From assembly GCA_003151665.1 (NCBI GenBank), contig PLYD01000185.1, forward strand, positions 1,070 to 32,266: DNA of 31,197 nt. Direction: 5' to 3'. Positions 30,744 through 31,197 of the stretch are shown piece after piece (position 1 is the first letter of the stretch; every line of letters begins with the position of its first letter). The position numbers were made by a program, and so were the translations under genes. The DNA comes from Candidatus Dormiibacterota bacterium (GTDB lineage: Bacteria > Chloroflexota > Dormibacteria > Dormibacterales > Dormibacteraceae). A model generated the notes under the pieces. That model was not told the DNA's origin and made no database searches. It saw only the letters and a list, made by a program, of their open reading frames with translations.

Positions 30744-31197
30744 GCGTAGCGATCGCGCGTTTTTGCCCGACTATCAGCTCTTTGATTCCTTTGTGAGCCA
30801 GCGCGAGCATCGCGTCGAGCTCCTCTTTCGAGTAGGCCGCACCCTCGGCCGTCGCCTGCAGCTCGACCAGCTTTCCGTCCTCGGTCATCACGCAATTGAG
30901 GTCGGTCGACGCTGTGAAGTCTTCCGTGTAGTCGAGGTCAAGCATCGGCGTCGCTTCCACGATGCCGCAGCTGACCGCGGCCAGGTAGTGGCGGATGGGA
31001 ATCTGGTCGATCATCCGCGCATCCTTCATCCGCTTCACCGCCATGTACAGGGCGGCAAAGGCACCAGTGATCGAAGCGGTGCGTGTGCCTCCGTCCGCCT
31101 GCAGCACGTCGCAGTCGAGCGTGATCGTCCTCTCCCCGATCTTGCCCATGTCGACCGCGGCACGAAGGGACCGCCCGATCAGGCGCTGGATCTCATG
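30736..31197 (-). CDS. rph: Ribonuclease PH, C-terminal part
   Basis: The 3' portion of RNase PH, a phosphorolytic 3'-5' exoribonuclease that trims tRNA 3' ends. The frame is open to the window edge, so the start is missing. Typical sequence includes IQRLIGRSLRAAVDMGKIGE, TLDCDVLQADGGTRTASITG and VSCGIVEATPMLDLDYTEDF, then DLNCVMTEDGKLVELQATAE, all with catalytic-region residues conserved. The C-terminus overlaps rdgB by eight bases. Co-location with tRNA-Pro fits its tRNA-processing role, though the arrangement may be incidental. Confidence 0.95.
   Translation of the reverse strand, partial: HEIQRLIGRSLRAAVDMGKIGERTITLDCDVLQADGGTRTASITGAFAALYMAVKRMKDARMIDQIPIRHYLAAVSCGIVEATPMLDLDYTEDFTASTDLNCVMTEDGKLVELQATAEGAAYSKEELDAMLALAHKGIKELIVGQKRAIATLG

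Overview
The window is GC-rich DNA from a free-living bacterium, most likely a soil lineage of the Chloroflexota/Candidatus Dormibacterota or Actinomycetota type. This is inferred from base composition, frequent GTG/TTG starts, a B12-dependent ribonucleotide reductase and the mix of gene families. There is no rRNA or other phylogenetic marker, so the assignment is soft.

Left part (1-16.4 kb), chromosomal backbone. It opens with the 3' end of nrdJ and its strong terminator. Then come a GNAT acetyltransferase, a VOC dioxygenase-like protein, a conserved hypothetical, and a divergent L-fucose oxidation pair (L-fuconate dehydratase and an aldo/keto reductase). Next are a NiCoT Ni/Co transporter, a small membrane-associated protein, a stand-alone ATP-dependent DNA ligase (LigC type), a coupled NfeD-flotillin operon, an alpha/beta hydrolase, and a tight pair of an EXORDIUM-like putative metalloprotease and a phospholipase C-type phosphoesterase. 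From 13.5 to 15.8 kb three genes look broken (an in-frame TAG and two one-base frameshifts at runs of five G/C) around an intact isochorismatase-family hydrolase. An Imm-5-like protein follows.

Right part (16.44-30.12 kb), a genomic island at a tRNA-Pro(TGG) gene. The 3' half of the tRNA is duplicated at the left end as a perfect 47-bp repeat inside a ~77-bp homology block, and the intact tRNA lies at the right end. A ~90-bp repeat occurs at the left end and twice more inside (17.87 and 20.96 kb), dividing the island into three blocks. Block 1 is a HEPN/nucleotidyltransferase toxin-antitoxin pair. Block 2 is a small hypothetical, an ECF sigma factor, and a membrane protein joining an anti-sigma-like tail to an extracytoplasmic streptogramin-lyase-like beta-propeller. 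Block 3 holds a lipoprotein, a reverse transcriptase with a helical C-terminal region, an XRE regulator, a Rep_trans-like replication protein, clustered palindromic GGGACGTTTC repeats that could be an origin, a zinc-ribbon remnant, a membrane protein, a lipoprotein whose broken paralogue lies outside the island, a tyrosine integrase, and an IS110-family element with a probable bridge RNA upstream of its recombinase.

Far right (30.07-31.2 kb), backbone again: tRNA-Pro, rdgB and the 3' part of rph, all on the minus strand. The most interesting candidates for undescribed biology are the Rep-XRE-reverse transcriptase cluster with its palindromic repeats, the sigma/beta-propeller pair, and the repeat-partitioned island.
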